A stretch of 64,000 nucleotides of DNA from Methylocystis sp. KS32 (GTDB lineage Bacteria; Pseudomonadota; Alphaproteobacteria; Rhizobiales; Beijerinckiaceae), in assembly GCA_002862095.1 (NCBI GenBank), contig PHSQ01000001.1:930001-994000 (forward strand), in the 5' to 3' direction. How positions within the stretch are numbered: position 1 is the stretch's first letter; each line of letters opens with the position of its first letter. Shown here piece after piece: positions 41,007-50,746 of the stretch. Both the position numbers and the translations under genes were made by a program. Under the pieces are notes generated by a model, which was not told where the DNA came from, searched no databases, and saw only the letters and a program-made list of their open reading frames with translations.

Positions 41007-42674
41007 ATGACCAACGCGACGCATTCCGATCTTTCCAGTTGGCTGAAGGACGCGCAAACGGCGCTTTCCGCCGTCGAAGGGCTTTACAATGACGCTCTGG
41101 CGAGCGTCCGGGCGCGCGTCACGCGCGACGGCAAGCTCTCCAGCGAACTGATCGAAGCCGATCAGCACGCGGCCCACGGTCTTTCATGGTTCGCGACCTA
41201 TTTGCAGGGGCTTCGCGAGATGATCCATTACGCCGAGCGCATCTCGGCGGAAGGCGCCTATGGCGAAACCGAGGATCTTCTCACCCGTCTCGGCTTCGCG
41301 GAATATGTGGCCCAGGTTTTCGGCGGCATTCCGATGAGCCAGGGGGAGATTATCCGCCTGACCGACTTCGGCCTTACTGCCTCCGCTATCGCCGCTCGCC
41401 GCCCGCCCGAGGTCGACAAGCTGATCGCCTCCGGCGCCACCATCGCCAACCGCGCCCGGCTCGCGCAATTGATCGACCATCACGAGGCGGCTGAAACCAT
41501 CGGCGCTTCCGGCCTCGACGAGACGCTCGAAGCGATTCGCTCCGAGATGCGCAAATTCGCAGCCGACAATGTCGCGCCGTTCGCTCAGGAGTGGCACGCC
41601 AAGAATCAATATATTCCGCTCGAAGTCATCTCGGGCCTCGCCGACCTCGGCGTTTTCGGCCTCACGATTCCCGAGGAGTTCGGCGGCTCCGGCATGGGCA
41701 AAATCGCCATGTGCGTCGTTTCCGAGGAGCTTTCCCGCGCCTATATCGGCGTCGGCTCGCTCGGCACGCGGTCGGAGATTGCCGCCGAACTGATTCTCGT
41801 CGGCGGCACGCAGGAACAGAAGCAGAAATATCTCCCCAAGATAGCAAGCGGAGAAATCCTTCCCACCGCCGTCTTCACCGAGCCGAACAATGGCTCCGAT
41901 CTCGCCGGCCTGCGCACCCGCGCGACGCGCGAAGGCGACGTCTACAAGGTTACCGGCAACAAGACCTGGATCACCCATCCGGTCCGCGCCGACGTCATGA
42001 CGCTGCTTGTGCGCACCAACCCGAACGAAAAGGGCTATAAGGGCCTTTCCATGCTGCTCGCCGAAAAGCCGCGTGGCACGGACGAAAACCCCTTCCCGGC
42101 CAAGGGCATGACCGGTGGCGAGATCGAAGTGCTCGGCTATCGCGGCATGAAGGAGTTCGAGATCGGCTTCGACAATTTCGAAGTTCCGGCCGCCAACCTC
42201 CTCGGCGGCGTGGAAGGCAACGGCTTCAAGCAATTGATGGAGACCTTCGAATCGGCCCGCATCCAGACCGCCGCGCGCGCGCTTGGGGTGGCGCAATGCG
42301 CGCTGGACCTCGGCCTGCGCTATGCCAAGGAGCGTATCCAGTTCGGCAAGCCGTTGTTCTCCTTCCCCCGCGTGTTTGACAAAATCGTCAGCATGGCGGT
42401 TGAAATCCACGTCGCCCGCCAGATCACCTATTTCGCGGCCCGCGCCAAGGACGAGGGCAAGCGTTGCGACCTCGAAGCCGGCATGGCTAAACTGCTCGGC
42501 GCGCGCGTCGCCTGGGCTGCGGCGGACAACGCCCTGCAAATCCACGGCGGCAATGGCTTCGCGTTGGAGTATCCGGTCTCGCGTGTGCTCTGCGACGCCC
42601 GCATCCTCAATATTTTCGAGGGCGCGGCGGAAATTCAGGCGCAGGTGATCGCAAGGCGTTTGCTGGAAGGCTGA
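41007..42674 (+). CDS. mcd: (2S)-methylsuccinyl-CoA dehydrogenase
   Basis: A 555-residue flavoprotein of the acyl-CoA dehydrogenase superfamily with an N-terminal extension of about 160 residues (LYNDALASVRARVTRDGKL), characteristic of Mcd in the ethylmalonyl-CoA pathway. It oxidises methylsuccinyl-CoA to mesaconyl-CoA. The core motifs TEPNNGSDLAGLRTRA, GNKTWITH and ALQIHGGNGFALEYPVSRVL are conserved. The ATG at 41007 (MTNATHSDLS) was chosen; the earlier in-frame region is not family-like. It has a 165-base gap from the crotonase gene and a terminator downstream. Confidence 0.92.
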   Translation: MTNATHSDLSSWLKDAQTALSAVEGLYNDALASVRARVTRDGKLSSELIEADQHAAHGLSWFATYLQGLREMIHYAERISAEGAYGETEDLLTRLGFAEYVAQVFGGIPMSQGEIIRLTDFGLTASAIAARRPPEVDKLIASGATIANRARLAQLIDHHEAAETIGASGLDETLEAIRSEMRKFAADNVAPFAQEWHAKNQYIPLEVISGLADLGVFGLTIPEEFGGSGMGKIAMCVVSEELSRAYIGVGSLGTRSEIAAELILVGGTQEQKQKYLPKIASGEILPTAVFTEPNNGSDLAGLRTRATREGDVYKVTGNKTWITHPVRADVMTLLVRTNPNEKGYKGLSMLLAEKPRGTDENPFPAKGMTGGEIEVLGYRGMKEFEIGFDNFEVPAANLLGGVEGNGFKQLMETFESARIQTAARALGVAQCALDLGLRYAKERIQFGKPLFSFPRVFDKIVSMAVEIHVARQITYFAARAKDEGKRCDLEAGMAKLLGARVAWAAADNALQIHGGNGFALEYPVSRVLCDARILNIFEGAAEIQAQVIARRLLEG

Positions 42675-42697
42675 GGCCCCTCGGGTTCGAGAATCGC

Positions 42698-42738
42698 GAA
42701 AGCCCAGGAGACAGGCCCCTTGGGCTTTCTCATTTTAT
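42698..42738 (+). terminator. Terminator after mcd
   Basis: GAAAGCCCA pairs perfectly with TGGGCTTTC (9 pairs, 14-base loop), followed by TCATTTTA. It is 23 bases after the mcd stop. Confidence 0.65.
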
Positions 42739-42873
42739 GGGCGCTTTCCGGTGAACCGGGACGCCCCTCGCCTCGCCAACCCAGGCTTGGTTCGGCGACC
42801 AGCGAACGCAGTTGCCATTCGCGGCGGGAGCCCCCAAGTTTAAATTTCGGAGCCAATGATAAGGGGAGAAAAC

Positions 42874-43335
42874 ATGTCCAATTTCGCGGTACATAATGGC
42901 GCGTGGGTTCTGGTAGGCGACGGCCGTCACGCCCTCTTCCTTTACAATCATGGCGACCCGGATTTGCTTGATCTGCGTGTGATCGAGGCGCGGGTCGAGG
43001 AGGACCACGCCTCCCATGATCTCGGTTCGGACGCGCCGGGGCGCTACGCCGCTCGCGGAGGTCCGCGCAGCGCCGTCGAGACCACGGATTGGCACGAATT
43101 AGAGAAGGAGCATTTCGCCAAGGAAATCGCGGATCGCATCAACCAGGCGGCCGCCAGCGGCGAAATGAAGGAAATCGTGATTGTCGCGCCGCCGCGGGTG
43201 CTTGGCGAAATCCGCAAGGAACTGTCGCCCAAAGCGCAGGCGGCGGTGAAGGGCGAGCTGGATCGCGATCTTGCCCGTCATCCCTTGCCGGATATCGAAA
43301 AAGCTCTCGCCCGAAAATTCGTGCGTCCGGAATAA
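42874..43335 (+). CDS. Host attachment family protein
   Basis: A 153-residue protein of the family named from Agrobacterium proteins linked to attachment to host cells, related to archaeal release-factor-like folds. Typical features are WVLVGDGRHALFLYN at the N-terminus and KEIVIVAPPRVLGEIRKELS. AAGGGGAG lies 8 bases before the ATG at 42874. It is found widely in non-symbiotic bacteria, so the name says little about function here. It is convergent with mutS. Confidence 0.85.
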   Translation: MSNFAVHNGAWVLVGDGRHALFLYNHGDPDLLDLRVIEARVEEDHASHDLGSDAPGRYAARGGPRSAVETTDWHELEKEHFAKEIADRINQAAASGEMKEIVIVAPPRVLGEIRKELSPKAQAAVKGELDRDLARHPLPDIEKALARKFVRPE

Positions 43336-43374
43336 ATCGGCGGGCGAAGGGCTGCATATTTCCCGAGAATGGTC

Positions 43375-46059
43375 TCAGGAGTGCGCCGCCTTCGACTTCA
43401 ACTCGTAAAGCGCCGCCAGCGCTTCGCGGGGAGAGAGCGAATCGGGTTCTATCGCTTTCAACGCTTCGCGCAACGGATCGGGGGGGCGCGCCCGCGCGGC
43501 TCCGGCATGGGAGAAAAGCGGCAGATCGTCGATCATTTTCTCCACCGGAGCGCGCCGGTCGGCGGCTTCGAGTTGGGTGAGGATTTGATGCGCTCTCGCC
43601 ACGACACTTGGGGGAAGACCGGCGAGTTCGGCCACATGCACCCCATAGGAGCGATCCGCCGCGCCGAGGATCACTTCGTGGAGAAACACGATTTCCCCGG
43701 CGCGGTCGGAAACCTTCATGGTGAGATTGACGAGGCGGGCGAGTTTTTTCGTCAATTGGGTCAGTTCGTGGAAATGCGTCGCGAAAATTGCTCGGCAGCG
43801 GTTGGCCTCGTGAAGATGTTCGATGGTCGCCCATGCGATGGAGAGCCCGTCGAATGTCGCCGTGCCGCGGCCAATCTCGTCCAGGATCACGAGGGCGCGC
43901 GGCCCGGCGCAGTTCAATATCGCCGCGGTTTCGACCATTTCGACCATGAAGGTCGAACGCCCGCGCGCGAGGTCGTCGGATGCGCCGACGCGCGAAAACA
44001 GACGGTCAACGACGCCTATCCTCGCCCTCCGCGCGGGCACGAATGAGCCCGCCTGGGCGAGCAGGACGATCAGCGCGTTCTGGCGGAGAAAAGTCGATTT
44101 TCCCGCCATGTTCGGGCCTGTCACGACGGCGATCCGGCCGGCCGAGAGGTCGCAGTCGTTCGGCGCGAAGATTTTTCCTTGAGCTCGCAACGAAGCTTCC
44201 ACGACAGGATGGCGCCCGCCCGAAATCTCGAAATCGAGCGAATCGTCGATCGAAGGCCGGCTCCACTCTCGCTGCGCCGCTAGTTCTCCCAGAGCCGAAA
44301 AGACGTCGAGCCGGGCGAAGCTATGGCTCAGACGGCGCAACGCCTGTGATTGAGCCAGCACGGCGGCGGTGAGTTCGTCGAAGATTTGCAGCTCGCGCGC
44401 CAGAGCGCGATCCGCGGCGGAGGCGATTCTGGCGTCGAGTTCGACCAGTTCGCGTGTCGAAAAACGCATCGCGTCCGCCATGGTTTGGCGATGGGTGAAG
44501 GTTTCGTCAAAGGGCGGGCGCAGCAGCCTTTCGCCCTGAGCTTGCGGAATCTCAATGAAAAAACCGAGGAAATTATTGTGCTTTATCTTGATCTGCCGGA
44601 TCTCGGCCAATTCGGCGTATTTCGCTTGAAGACCCGCCACGACCCGTCGGCTCTGGTCGCGCAGGTCGCGGGCCTCGTCGAGCTCGGCATCCACTCCTGA
44701 TGCGATAAAGCCGCCGGCGCGCCGGTCGAGCGGCAATTCCTCGGCGAGGCTTTGGGCAATCCTTCGCTGGAGCCCGAGGTCGGCGCTCGCGAGTTCGGCG
44801 AGGTCGCTCGTGATTTCTTCGGGCGCCTCGCTATTGGCCAAAAAGGCGGAGATTTCTCGCGCCGCGACGAGACTGGCGCCCACCGCCGCGAGATCGCGAG
44901 GACCGCCGCGTTGCAACGAGAGACGAGAGAACGCACGGGCAAGGTCGGGAGCGCGTTTCAGATTCCCCCGCAATTCGGCGCGCGGTCGGGCGTTTTCCAC
45001 GAAGAACGACACCGCGTCGTGACGACGTGAGATTTCTTTCCGATCCGTGGATGGCGCGCCGATTCGCTCTGCCAGCAGGCGCGCGCCGGCGGGCGTCACG
45101 GTGAGGTCGACGACGGATAGAAGCGAACCCTCGCGTTCCCCTCCCAGCGTTTTGGATATTTCCAAATTGGTTCTGGTGGAGGCGTCCATCTCCAGAGCGC
45201 GGCTCTCGCGCTGGCTGGAAGGTCGCGCCAGGGCCGGCCGCTCCGCTCTCTGGGTGCGTTCGACATAAAAAATAGCGCAGGCGCAGGCTGCGAGTTCGGC
45301 TGGCGAGAGCGATCCCAAACCGTCGAGGGTCGCAACGCCATAAAAATCCATCAGCCGTCGTTCGGCCGCCGCCTCCCCGGCTTCCCCTCCCAGCGGCGTC
45401 ACTGGCGCGCCACAGCCATGCAACAGGGTTTTCAGGCCCCCATCTGCGTACAGCGACTCGGCCAGAACGATTTCTCTCGGCTCCAGACGCGCCAATTCGC
45501 TGGCGATTTCCCCTTCCTGGCGCTCCACGACCGTGAAGGCTCCAGTCGATATGTCGACACAGGCGAGGCCGTAGCGCATTTCTCCCTCGGCCGGGCGGGC
45601 GCGGGCGAGGGCCACGAAGGCGTTGGGCCTTGTGGGGTCGAGCAGAACTTCCTCGGTGACTGTGCCAGGGGTGACCAGCCGCACCACGTCTCGGCGAACC
45701 ACCGACTTCGATCCGCGTTTCCTGGCCTCTGCGGGGTCTTCGAGTTGTTCGCAGACCGCGACGCGATGCTCGAGCGCGATGAGTTTCTGGAGATAGTCGT
45801 TGGCGCGCTCCACGGGCACGCCGCACATGGGTATGTCTTGGCCCCTGTGCTTGCCCCGCTTTGTCAGCATGATGCCGAGCGCGCGGGACGCCGTCATGGC
45901 GTCGTCGAAAAAAAGCTCGTAAAAGTCGCCCATTCGGTAGAAAAGCAGGCAGTCAGGATTGGCGGCCTTTATTTCGATATATTGGGCGATCATCGGCGTG
46001 GCCGCGTCGCCCTGCTTTTCCTTCGATTTAGGCTTCGCTTCGGTGGTGGCGTTGTCCAT
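43375..46059 (-). CDS. mutS: DNA mismatch repair protein MutS
   Basis: An 894-residue MutS. The N-terminal mismatch-binding domain has MIAQYIEIKAANPDCLLFYR with the Phe/Glu-type region MGDFYELFFDDA. Walker A GPNMAGKSTF is at about residue 648 and Walker B ILDEIGRGTATFDG follows. It recognises mispairs and recruits MutL. The first 25 residues are Lys/Glu/Ala-rich and non-conserved. It is divergent from the TonB-like gene. Confidence 0.97.
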   Translation of the reverse strand: MDNATTEAKPKSKEKQGDAATPMIAQYIEIKAANPDCLLFYRMGDFYELFFDDAMTASRALGIMLTKRGKHRGQDIPMCGVPVERANDYLQKLIALEHRVAVCEQLEDPAEARKRGSKSVVRRDVVRLVTPGTVTEEVLLDPTRPNAFVALARARPAEGEMRYGLACVDISTGAFTVVERQEGEIASELARLEPREIVLAESLYADGGLKTLLHGCGAPVTPLGGEAGEAAAERRLMDFYGVATLDGLGSLSPAELAACACAIFYVERTQRAERPALARPSSQRESRALEMDASTRTNLEISKTLGGEREGSLLSVVDLTVTPAGARLLAERIGAPSTDRKEISRRHDAVSFFVENARPRAELRGNLKRAPDLARAFSRLSLQRGGPRDLAAVGASLVAAREISAFLANSEAPEEITSDLAELASADLGLQRRIAQSLAEELPLDRRAGGFIASGVDAELDEARDLRDQSRRVVAGLQAKYAELAEIRQIKIKHNNFLGFFIEIPQAQGERLLRPPFDETFTHRQTMADAMRFSTRELVELDARIASAADRALARELQIFDELTAAVLAQSQALRRLSHSFARLDVFSALGELAAQREWSRPSIDDSLDFEISGGRHPVVEASLRAQGKIFAPNDCDLSAGRIAVVTGPNMAGKSTFLRQNALIVLLAQAGSFVPARRARIGVVDRLFSRVGASDDLARGRSTFMVEMVETAAILNCAGPRALVILDEIGRGTATFDGLSIAWATIEHLHEANRCRAIFATHFHELTQLTKKLARLVNLTMKVSDRAGEIVFLHEVILGAADRSYGVHVAELAGLPPSVVARAHQILTQLEAADRRAPVEKMIDDLPLFSHAGAARARPPDPLREALKAIEPDSLSPREALAALYELKSKAAHS

Positions 46060-46262
46060 GCGCCGGAAGCTATCAAGCTTGCGCTCCAGGCGCTACATGG
46101 CTCTGTCTCGAATTGAGGCCAAGCTTGCGTCGGGGCCTTGCGTGGGGAAAATGAGGCGCACTCTGGGGTTCGCATGGCGCAAAATCATTGCGGGACGCGA
46201 TTTAAGAGAGCATTTGGTGGTCGAGACAATCCGATCCGTCTCCAAAGGGAGATTGGCGTAAG

Positions 46263-47255
46263 TTGAATGCCTCATTCGACATTTCGAGGATTTCTTTGCT
46301 TCGGGCGCGGCCGGATGAAAGGCTCGATCGCCCCGAGCCTTCGAAGCGATGGCGTTTCCTCGTTCTGTTTTTCATCTGCCTCGCGATTCATCTGGCTCTC
46401 GTCGCGGTGCTGCTGATCGAAGATAAAGTGAGTATGCCCGTGAATATGGCGGAGGAGGAAATCCCGGTGGAGGTCGTCGCCGAACCGCCGCCGGAGAAGG
46501 CGGAGCAACCGCCCCTTCCGCCCGAGCAAAAAGCCGAAGAACCGCCTCCGCCCGAGAAAAAGTCCGAGCCCGAGCCGCCCCAGCAAAAACTCACCCTGGA
46601 CGAGAAGCCGGCTTATGATGCGCCGCGCGCGGAAAACAAGGAGAAATTGGACCGCGAGGCGCCTGACAATGAGACGAAGGCTCAGAATTTGGCGCGACCA
46701 AACGAGCAGACCGCGCAAAAACCGGATCCTCAGCACAAGGAAAAATTGCAACAGGAAGCCGCGCCGCAACCGGCTCAGGAACCACAGATGACGGGGCCGG
46801 AAGAAGACAAGCGGGAAGCGGAGGTCATCGAGCAATCAGCGCCAAAGCCCGGACCCAAACCCGATAAACCCGCCAAGCCCGATCCGAAAGTCGCCCCTGG
46901 CGAGAAGCAGAAATCCATCGCCGACATGGTGGCCTCCCTCGCGCCGGCGCCGGATTTCAAGCTTGGCGGCGCCGCCAAGAGCGCGCCGATTTCGGGCGGA
47001 ACCGCCAAGCCGACCTATCTCTCGGTTGTTCTGGGCTATATCAAACGGCAGTTTCATGCTGCGGGCGGCCAACGGACGGGCGAGGGAGTCATCACCTTTT
47101 ACGTCGATCCCAACGGCAATCTCGTGCATCAGGCGTTGCGCCGCTCTTCCGGTTCGCCGGCCCTCGATCAGGCTGCTCTCACGGCGTTGCGCCGCGCCGC
47201 GCCGTTCCCCCCGACCCCGACCTCGACGGCGATCGGGCTCATCTGGAAATATTGA
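46263..47255 (+). CDS. TonB-like energy transducer
   Basis: A 330-residue protein with one N-terminal transmembrane helix (residues 31-52), a long Pro/Glu/Lys-rich linker (about 70-215) that would span the periplasm, and a C-terminal TonB domain (YIKRQFHAAGGQRTGEGVITF, SGSPALDQAALTALRRAAPF). It would couple the proton-motive force to outer-membrane transporters. The start is uncertain: TTG at 46263 with AAGGGAG 11 bases before it; no in-frame ATG lies ahead of the helix. No exbB/exbD or receptor gene is adjacent. Confidence 0.82.
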   Translation: MNASFDISRISLLRARPDERLDRPEPSKRWRFLVLFFICLAIHLALVAVLLIEDKVSMPVNMAEEEIPVEVVAEPPPEKAEQPPLPPEQKAEEPPPPEKKSEPEPPQQKLTLDEKPAYDAPRAENKEKLDREAPDNETKAQNLARPNEQTAQKPDPQHKEKLQQEAAPQPAQEPQMTGPEEDKREAEVIEQSAPKPGPKPDKPAKPDPKVAPGEKQKSIADMVASLAPAPDFKLGGAAKSAPISGGTAKPTYLSVVLGYIKRQFHAAGGQRTGEGVITFYVDPNGNLVHQALRRSSGSPALDQAALTALRRAAPFPPTPTSTAIGLIWKY

Positions 47256-47262
47256 CCACCGC

Positions 47263-48012
47263 ATGATGACGCCAGACGCGCAGGCAAAGGCTTGGCTGGA
47301 TTTCTGGAACGGCGAGACGCCGATTTACGCCAATGCGCGGCACAAACGGCTCCATTATGAGGAAGTGGCGCGCGATGTCGCTGAATATGCGCCCTGCCGT
47401 GCGGCGCGCATCCTGGACTATGGTTGCGGCGAAGCGCTGTGTGCGCCCGAATTGGCGAGCGTCTGCGAACGACTCTATTTATATGACGCCGCTCCTTATG
47501 TGCGCGGCAAGTTGAGCGAACGGTTTCATGGGGCGCCTGGTATCGTGATACTCGATGACGGCGCGCTTTTGGCGGTCGATGACGCCTCGCTCGATCTCGT
47601 AGTGGCCAATTCGCTCGTACAATATTTGCATCCCGCCCACTTGGCGGACTTGCTTGCGTTATGGCGCTCCAAGCTCAAGGTCGAGGGGCTTTTGCTTCTT
47701 TCCGATATTCCGGAGTCGTCGACGAAAGGAGCCTTCAACGACGTTTTGGCGTTGCTCGCCTTTGGATGGCGCGGCGGCTTTTTCGTCGCCGCGCTGGCCA
47801 GTCTCGCTCGCCTGTATTTTTCGGACTACCGCCGGCTGCGCGGGGAATTTGGATTTTTCGGTTACGAACCTGCCGTGATCGAGAAAATGCTGCGGCGTGT
47901 AGGGTTTCAACTAACGCGTATGCCGCGCAATATCGGCCATAACCAGCGCCGACTGTGTTTTTTGGCCCGAAAGACTCAATCCAGCGCTATCGCCGAGACG
48001 AGCCGCCCGTAG
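47263..48012 (+). CDS. Class I SAM-dependent methyltransferase-like protein
   Basis: A 249-residue protein with motif I ILDYGCGEAL at about residues 45-54, an acidic YLYDAA motif, and LVVANSLVQYLHP at the motif IV position. It resembles methyltransferases of unspecified small-molecule or polysaccharide substrate. It starts 7 bases after the TonB-like gene and ends 37 bases inside the convergent pgeF. Confidence 0.75.
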   Translation: MMTPDAQAKAWLDFWNGETPIYANARHKRLHYEEVARDVAEYAPCRAARILDYGCGEALCAPELASVCERLYLYDAAPYVRGKLSERFHGAPGIVILDDGALLAVDDASLDLVVANSLVQYLHPAHLADLLALWRSKLKVEGLLLLSDIPESSTKGAFNDVLALLAFGWRGGFFVAALASLARLYFSDYRRLRGEFGFFGYEPAVIEKMLRRVGFQLTRMPRNIGHNQRRLCFLARKTQSSAIAETSRP

Positions 48013-48767
48013 TCTGGTTCGCTTTTATGGACGCTGCGGCGGTAGCTGAAACAACTATCCTCATTGGCGTAAGTGTCGATCCCTATATTCTCGAAGGAAT
48101 TGACCTCCAGCCGCGCCACGCGCATTTCGATGAAGGCGGGAAGGTCGAACATCGCGCGGCCCGCTTTGGCCGACGCCGTGAAAAAGCGGGCGTAGGATGG
48201 GTCTTCCGCGATGAACCGCTCCGCGAATTCCGGGCCGACCTCGTAGCTGCGCGGGCCGATCATGGGGCCAAGAGCGATATCTATGTTGCAGCGCCGCGCG
48301 TCCTGCGCGCACATTGCCGCGACAGTCGCTTCGATGACGCCGGTGAGCGCCCCTTTCCAGCCGGCGTGCGCCGCGCCGATGACGCCCGCCTTGGCGTCGG
48401 CGAACAGCAACATGCCGCAATCGGCCCCGGTGACCCCAAGCGCGAGGTTTCTGGTTTTTGTGACGAGGCCGTCGCAACGGGGGCGAGCGTCCTCGGCCCA
48501 GGGAACTTGGACGACAACGGCTTCATGGGAATGAATCTGGAAGGGGACCAGTAATCGCTCGGCTTCGACTCCCAAGCGCCTAGCCATGCGGGCCCTGTTT
48601 TCCAGCACGCAGGTCCTGTCGTCGCGAGAGCCCACGCCGCCGTTCAGAGAGTGGTAGACGCCGGACGAGACGCCGCCCTTGCGGGTGAAAAAGCCATGCC
48701 TGATCCCCGCTACATCAAGGTTTCCAGCGCTATGGAGTTCAACTCGCGGGGCGGCTGTATCGTCCAT
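47976..48767 (-). CDS. pgeF: Laccase-domain protein, peptidoglycan editing factor
   Basis: A 263-residue member of the YfiH/DUF152 family. The metal-site motifs are PFQIHSHEAVVV, GADCGMLLFAD and AAHAGWKGAL. E. coli YfiH removes mis-incorporated serine from cell-wall precursors; other members were described as multicopper oxidases or purine nucleoside enzymes. It ends by overlapping the opposite-strand methyltransferase gene by 37 bases and follows the MidA-like gene by 18. Confidence 0.88.
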   Translation of the reverse strand: MDDTAAPRVELHSAGNLDVAGIRHGFFTRKGGVSSGVYHSLNGGVGSRDDRTCVLENRARMARRLGVEAERLLVPFQIHSHEAVVVQVPWAEDARPRCDGLVTKTRNLALGVTGADCGMLLFADAKAGVIGAAHAGWKGALTGVIEATVAAMCAQDARRCNIDIALGPMIGPRSYEVGPEFAERFIAEDPSYARFFTASAKAGRAMFDLPAFIEMRVARLEVNSFENIGIDTYANEDSCFSYRRSVHKSEPDYGRLVSAIALD

Positions 48768-48785
48768 TGTGTCTTCCTATCGCGC

Positions 48786-49868
48786 CTAATCAGCGAAGCC
48801 CGGCAGGTCCGGCGTGTCCGGATGCATGACCGCCATCGCCTTGAACATCTCGCCCATGTGTGTACGCGCGTCGCCGGTCCCGGCGAGGCGGCGCAATGCG
48901 CCCTCTATGTTGGCCCGCTGGCGTTCGTCCGCTTTTTTCATCAATGCTTCCGCACGCCTGACGATGCCGAGTTGGGTCAGAAAGGCGCCTTGCGTGATGG
49001 GGCCCAGAGCTTTCGCGCCTCTTGCTTTCGCGGCGCGTTTCAAAGCCGCGAAATCCACATGGGTCGTCAGGTCGGCTTCGCCCGGCGTCCGCAATGGATC
49101 GACATAGCCGTGGCGCGCGACCGCTTGCAAGCTTTCGCCGAGCGTCGTCTGAGTATAGCCGTAATCGACGACCAAAAGCACGCCGCCGTCGACGACGATC
49201 CGTTCGGCGATCTCCGCCATCAGGCGTTGCGCTATAGCGTTGACTTCTATCACGGAGCCTTCCGGCGCGATGACTTTGAGAGCGGGCTCGGGATGAGGCG
49301 CGAGGCCGAAGGCGAGCGCGCCCTTGCTGTCCAGTCCCACCAAGCGCTCATGCCACCCGGTAGGCGTCTTGGCGTAGTGTCTTGCGGGCAGGGCGTCGAA
49401 AAATTCGTTGGCCAAGATAAAAAGCGGCGCGCGCGGCACTTCGGCGAAATCGGCTCTCCACGAAAGAGGCGTGGTTTCGCCTGCGAGCATTTGTCGCTGC
49501 AAGCCCCGCAACACCGGACTTATCTCCACGAGATCGACCTCAATGTTGGCGAGGAAATTAGGCGCAATGCGAGCGACTCGGAGGACGTCCGACATGAGCG
49601 TGCCGCGTCCGGGACCGAGTTCGACCAGTCGCGCGTCGGACGGGCCTCCGGCGGCGGCCCAGGCCTCGCTGATCCAAACGCCCAACAACTCGCCGAACAT
49701 CTGGCTGATTTCGGGCGCGGTTACGAAATCGCCCGAAGCGCCGAACGGATTGTGCGTGGTGTAATAGCCGAGCCGCGGATGCGACAGGCAGATCGACATA
49801 TAGCGCTCGATGCTGATCGGGCCGTCCTGAGCGATGATCGTCGCGATTTCCTTGTAGAGCGGGCTCAT
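48786..49868 (-). CDS. MidA/NDUFAF7-family SAM-dependent methyltransferase
   Basis: A 360-residue protein of the family that includes human NDUFAF7, which methylates an arginine of a respiratory complex I subunit. It shows RYMSICLSHPRLGYY, motif I VELGPGRGTLM at about residue 83, and LANEFFDALPARHY. The ATG at 49868 overlaps the lgt stop by 4 bases. Lgt-MidA-PgeF is a frequent order in alphaproteobacteria. Confidence 0.88.
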   Translation of the reverse strand: MSPLYKEIATIIAQDGPISIERYMSICLSHPRLGYYTTHNPFGASGDFVTAPEISQMFGELLGVWISEAWAAAGGPSDARLVELGPGRGTLMSDVLRVARIAPNFLANIEVDLVEISPVLRGLQRQMLAGETTPLSWRADFAEVPRAPLFILANEFFDALPARHYAKTPTGWHERLVGLDSKGALAFGLAPHPEPALKVIAPEGSVIEVNAIAQRLMAEIAERIVVDGGVLLVVDYGYTQTTLGESLQAVARHGYVDPLRTPGEADLTTHVDFAALKRAAKARGAKALGPITQGAFLTQLGIVRRAEALMKKADERQRANIEGALRRLAGTGDARTHMGEMFKAMAVMHPDTPDLPGFAD

Positions 49869-50689
49869 GCGCGAGCCTCGCGTCCGCGCGTTGAATAGAC
49901 GATCAGCAACAGGCCGACGAGGATCATGGGAACCGAAAGAACCATGCCTTTGGTCAAACCCGCGCCAAGCGCTTCCTGCACAGGGTCTGGCTCGCGGAAA
50001 AACTCGCAGAAAATGCGCGACATCCCGTAACCAACCCCGAAAAGCCCGCTCGCGAGACCAGGGCGTTTGAGCGCGCCGGCGCGCAGCGCGATCCACAACG
50101 CCACGCCTAGCGCCAGTCCCTCGAGCCCGGCCTCGTAGAGTTGGCTTGGGTGGCGCGGGACGTCGCCGCCGCCGGGGAAAACCATGGCCCAGGGGACGTC
50201 GGTTTCGCGGCCCCACATCTCTGGTCTGATGAAGTTGGCGAGACGTCCAAGGAAAATTCCGATTGGCGAAACGACGGCGCATAAATCCCCAATCGTGAAC
50301 AGCGGCAGGCGCTCACGCCGGGCGAACAGCGCCATTCCCGTCACGGCGCCGAGAAAGCCTCCGTGAAAGGCCATGCCACCCTTCCAGGTCTGAAAAATCT
50401 CGATCGGATGCGAGAGATAGAAGCCGGGATCATATATCAGCACATGGCCAAGTCGGCCGCCGACGATGACGCCGAAGGCGACGTAAACGAGCAAATCGTC
50501 GATCGACAACGCGGTCGGACGCGGCTGGCCTTCCCGCCAATAGGCGTCGCGAACGGCCATGTTCCGCAGATAAACCCAACCCAGGACGAAGCCTCCAATA
50601 TAAGCCAGTGCGTACCAGCGCAAAGGCAGTGGTCCGATATTGATGGCGACGGGATCAATTGAAGGAAAGGGGATGACAAAAAACGGCAT
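49865..50689 (-). CDS. lgt: Prolipoprotein diacylglyceryl transferase
   Basis: A 274-residue, seven-span inner-membrane enzyme that attaches diacylglycerol to the lipobox cysteine of prolipoproteins. It has the signature GRLANFIRPEMWGRETD and the catalytic-site region WKGGMAFHGGFLGAV. It is the first gene of lgt-midA-pgeF. Confidence 0.95.
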   Translation of the reverse strand: MPFFVIPFPSIDPVAINIGPLPLRWYALAYIGGFVLGWVYLRNMAVRDAYWREGQPRPTALSIDDLLVYVAFGVIVGGRLGHVLIYDPGFYLSHPIEIFQTWKGGMAFHGGFLGAVTGMALFARRERLPLFTIGDLCAVVSPIGIFLGRLANFIRPEMWGRETDVPWAMVFPGGGDVPRHPSQLYEAGLEGLALGVALWIALRAGALKRPGLASGLFGVGYGMSRIFCEFFREPDPVQEALGAGLTKGMVLSVPMILVGLLLIVYSTRGREARA

Positions 50690-50746
50690 GCATGAGTCCG
50701 GTTAAACCGTTAGGGTTCGCGAGCGGGCGACCGCGCCGTTTTATCG

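Noticed and set aside
41184-42545. A 453-codon frame antisense to mcd
   Set aside because: Shadow of the GC-rich mcd codons; no plausible start context.
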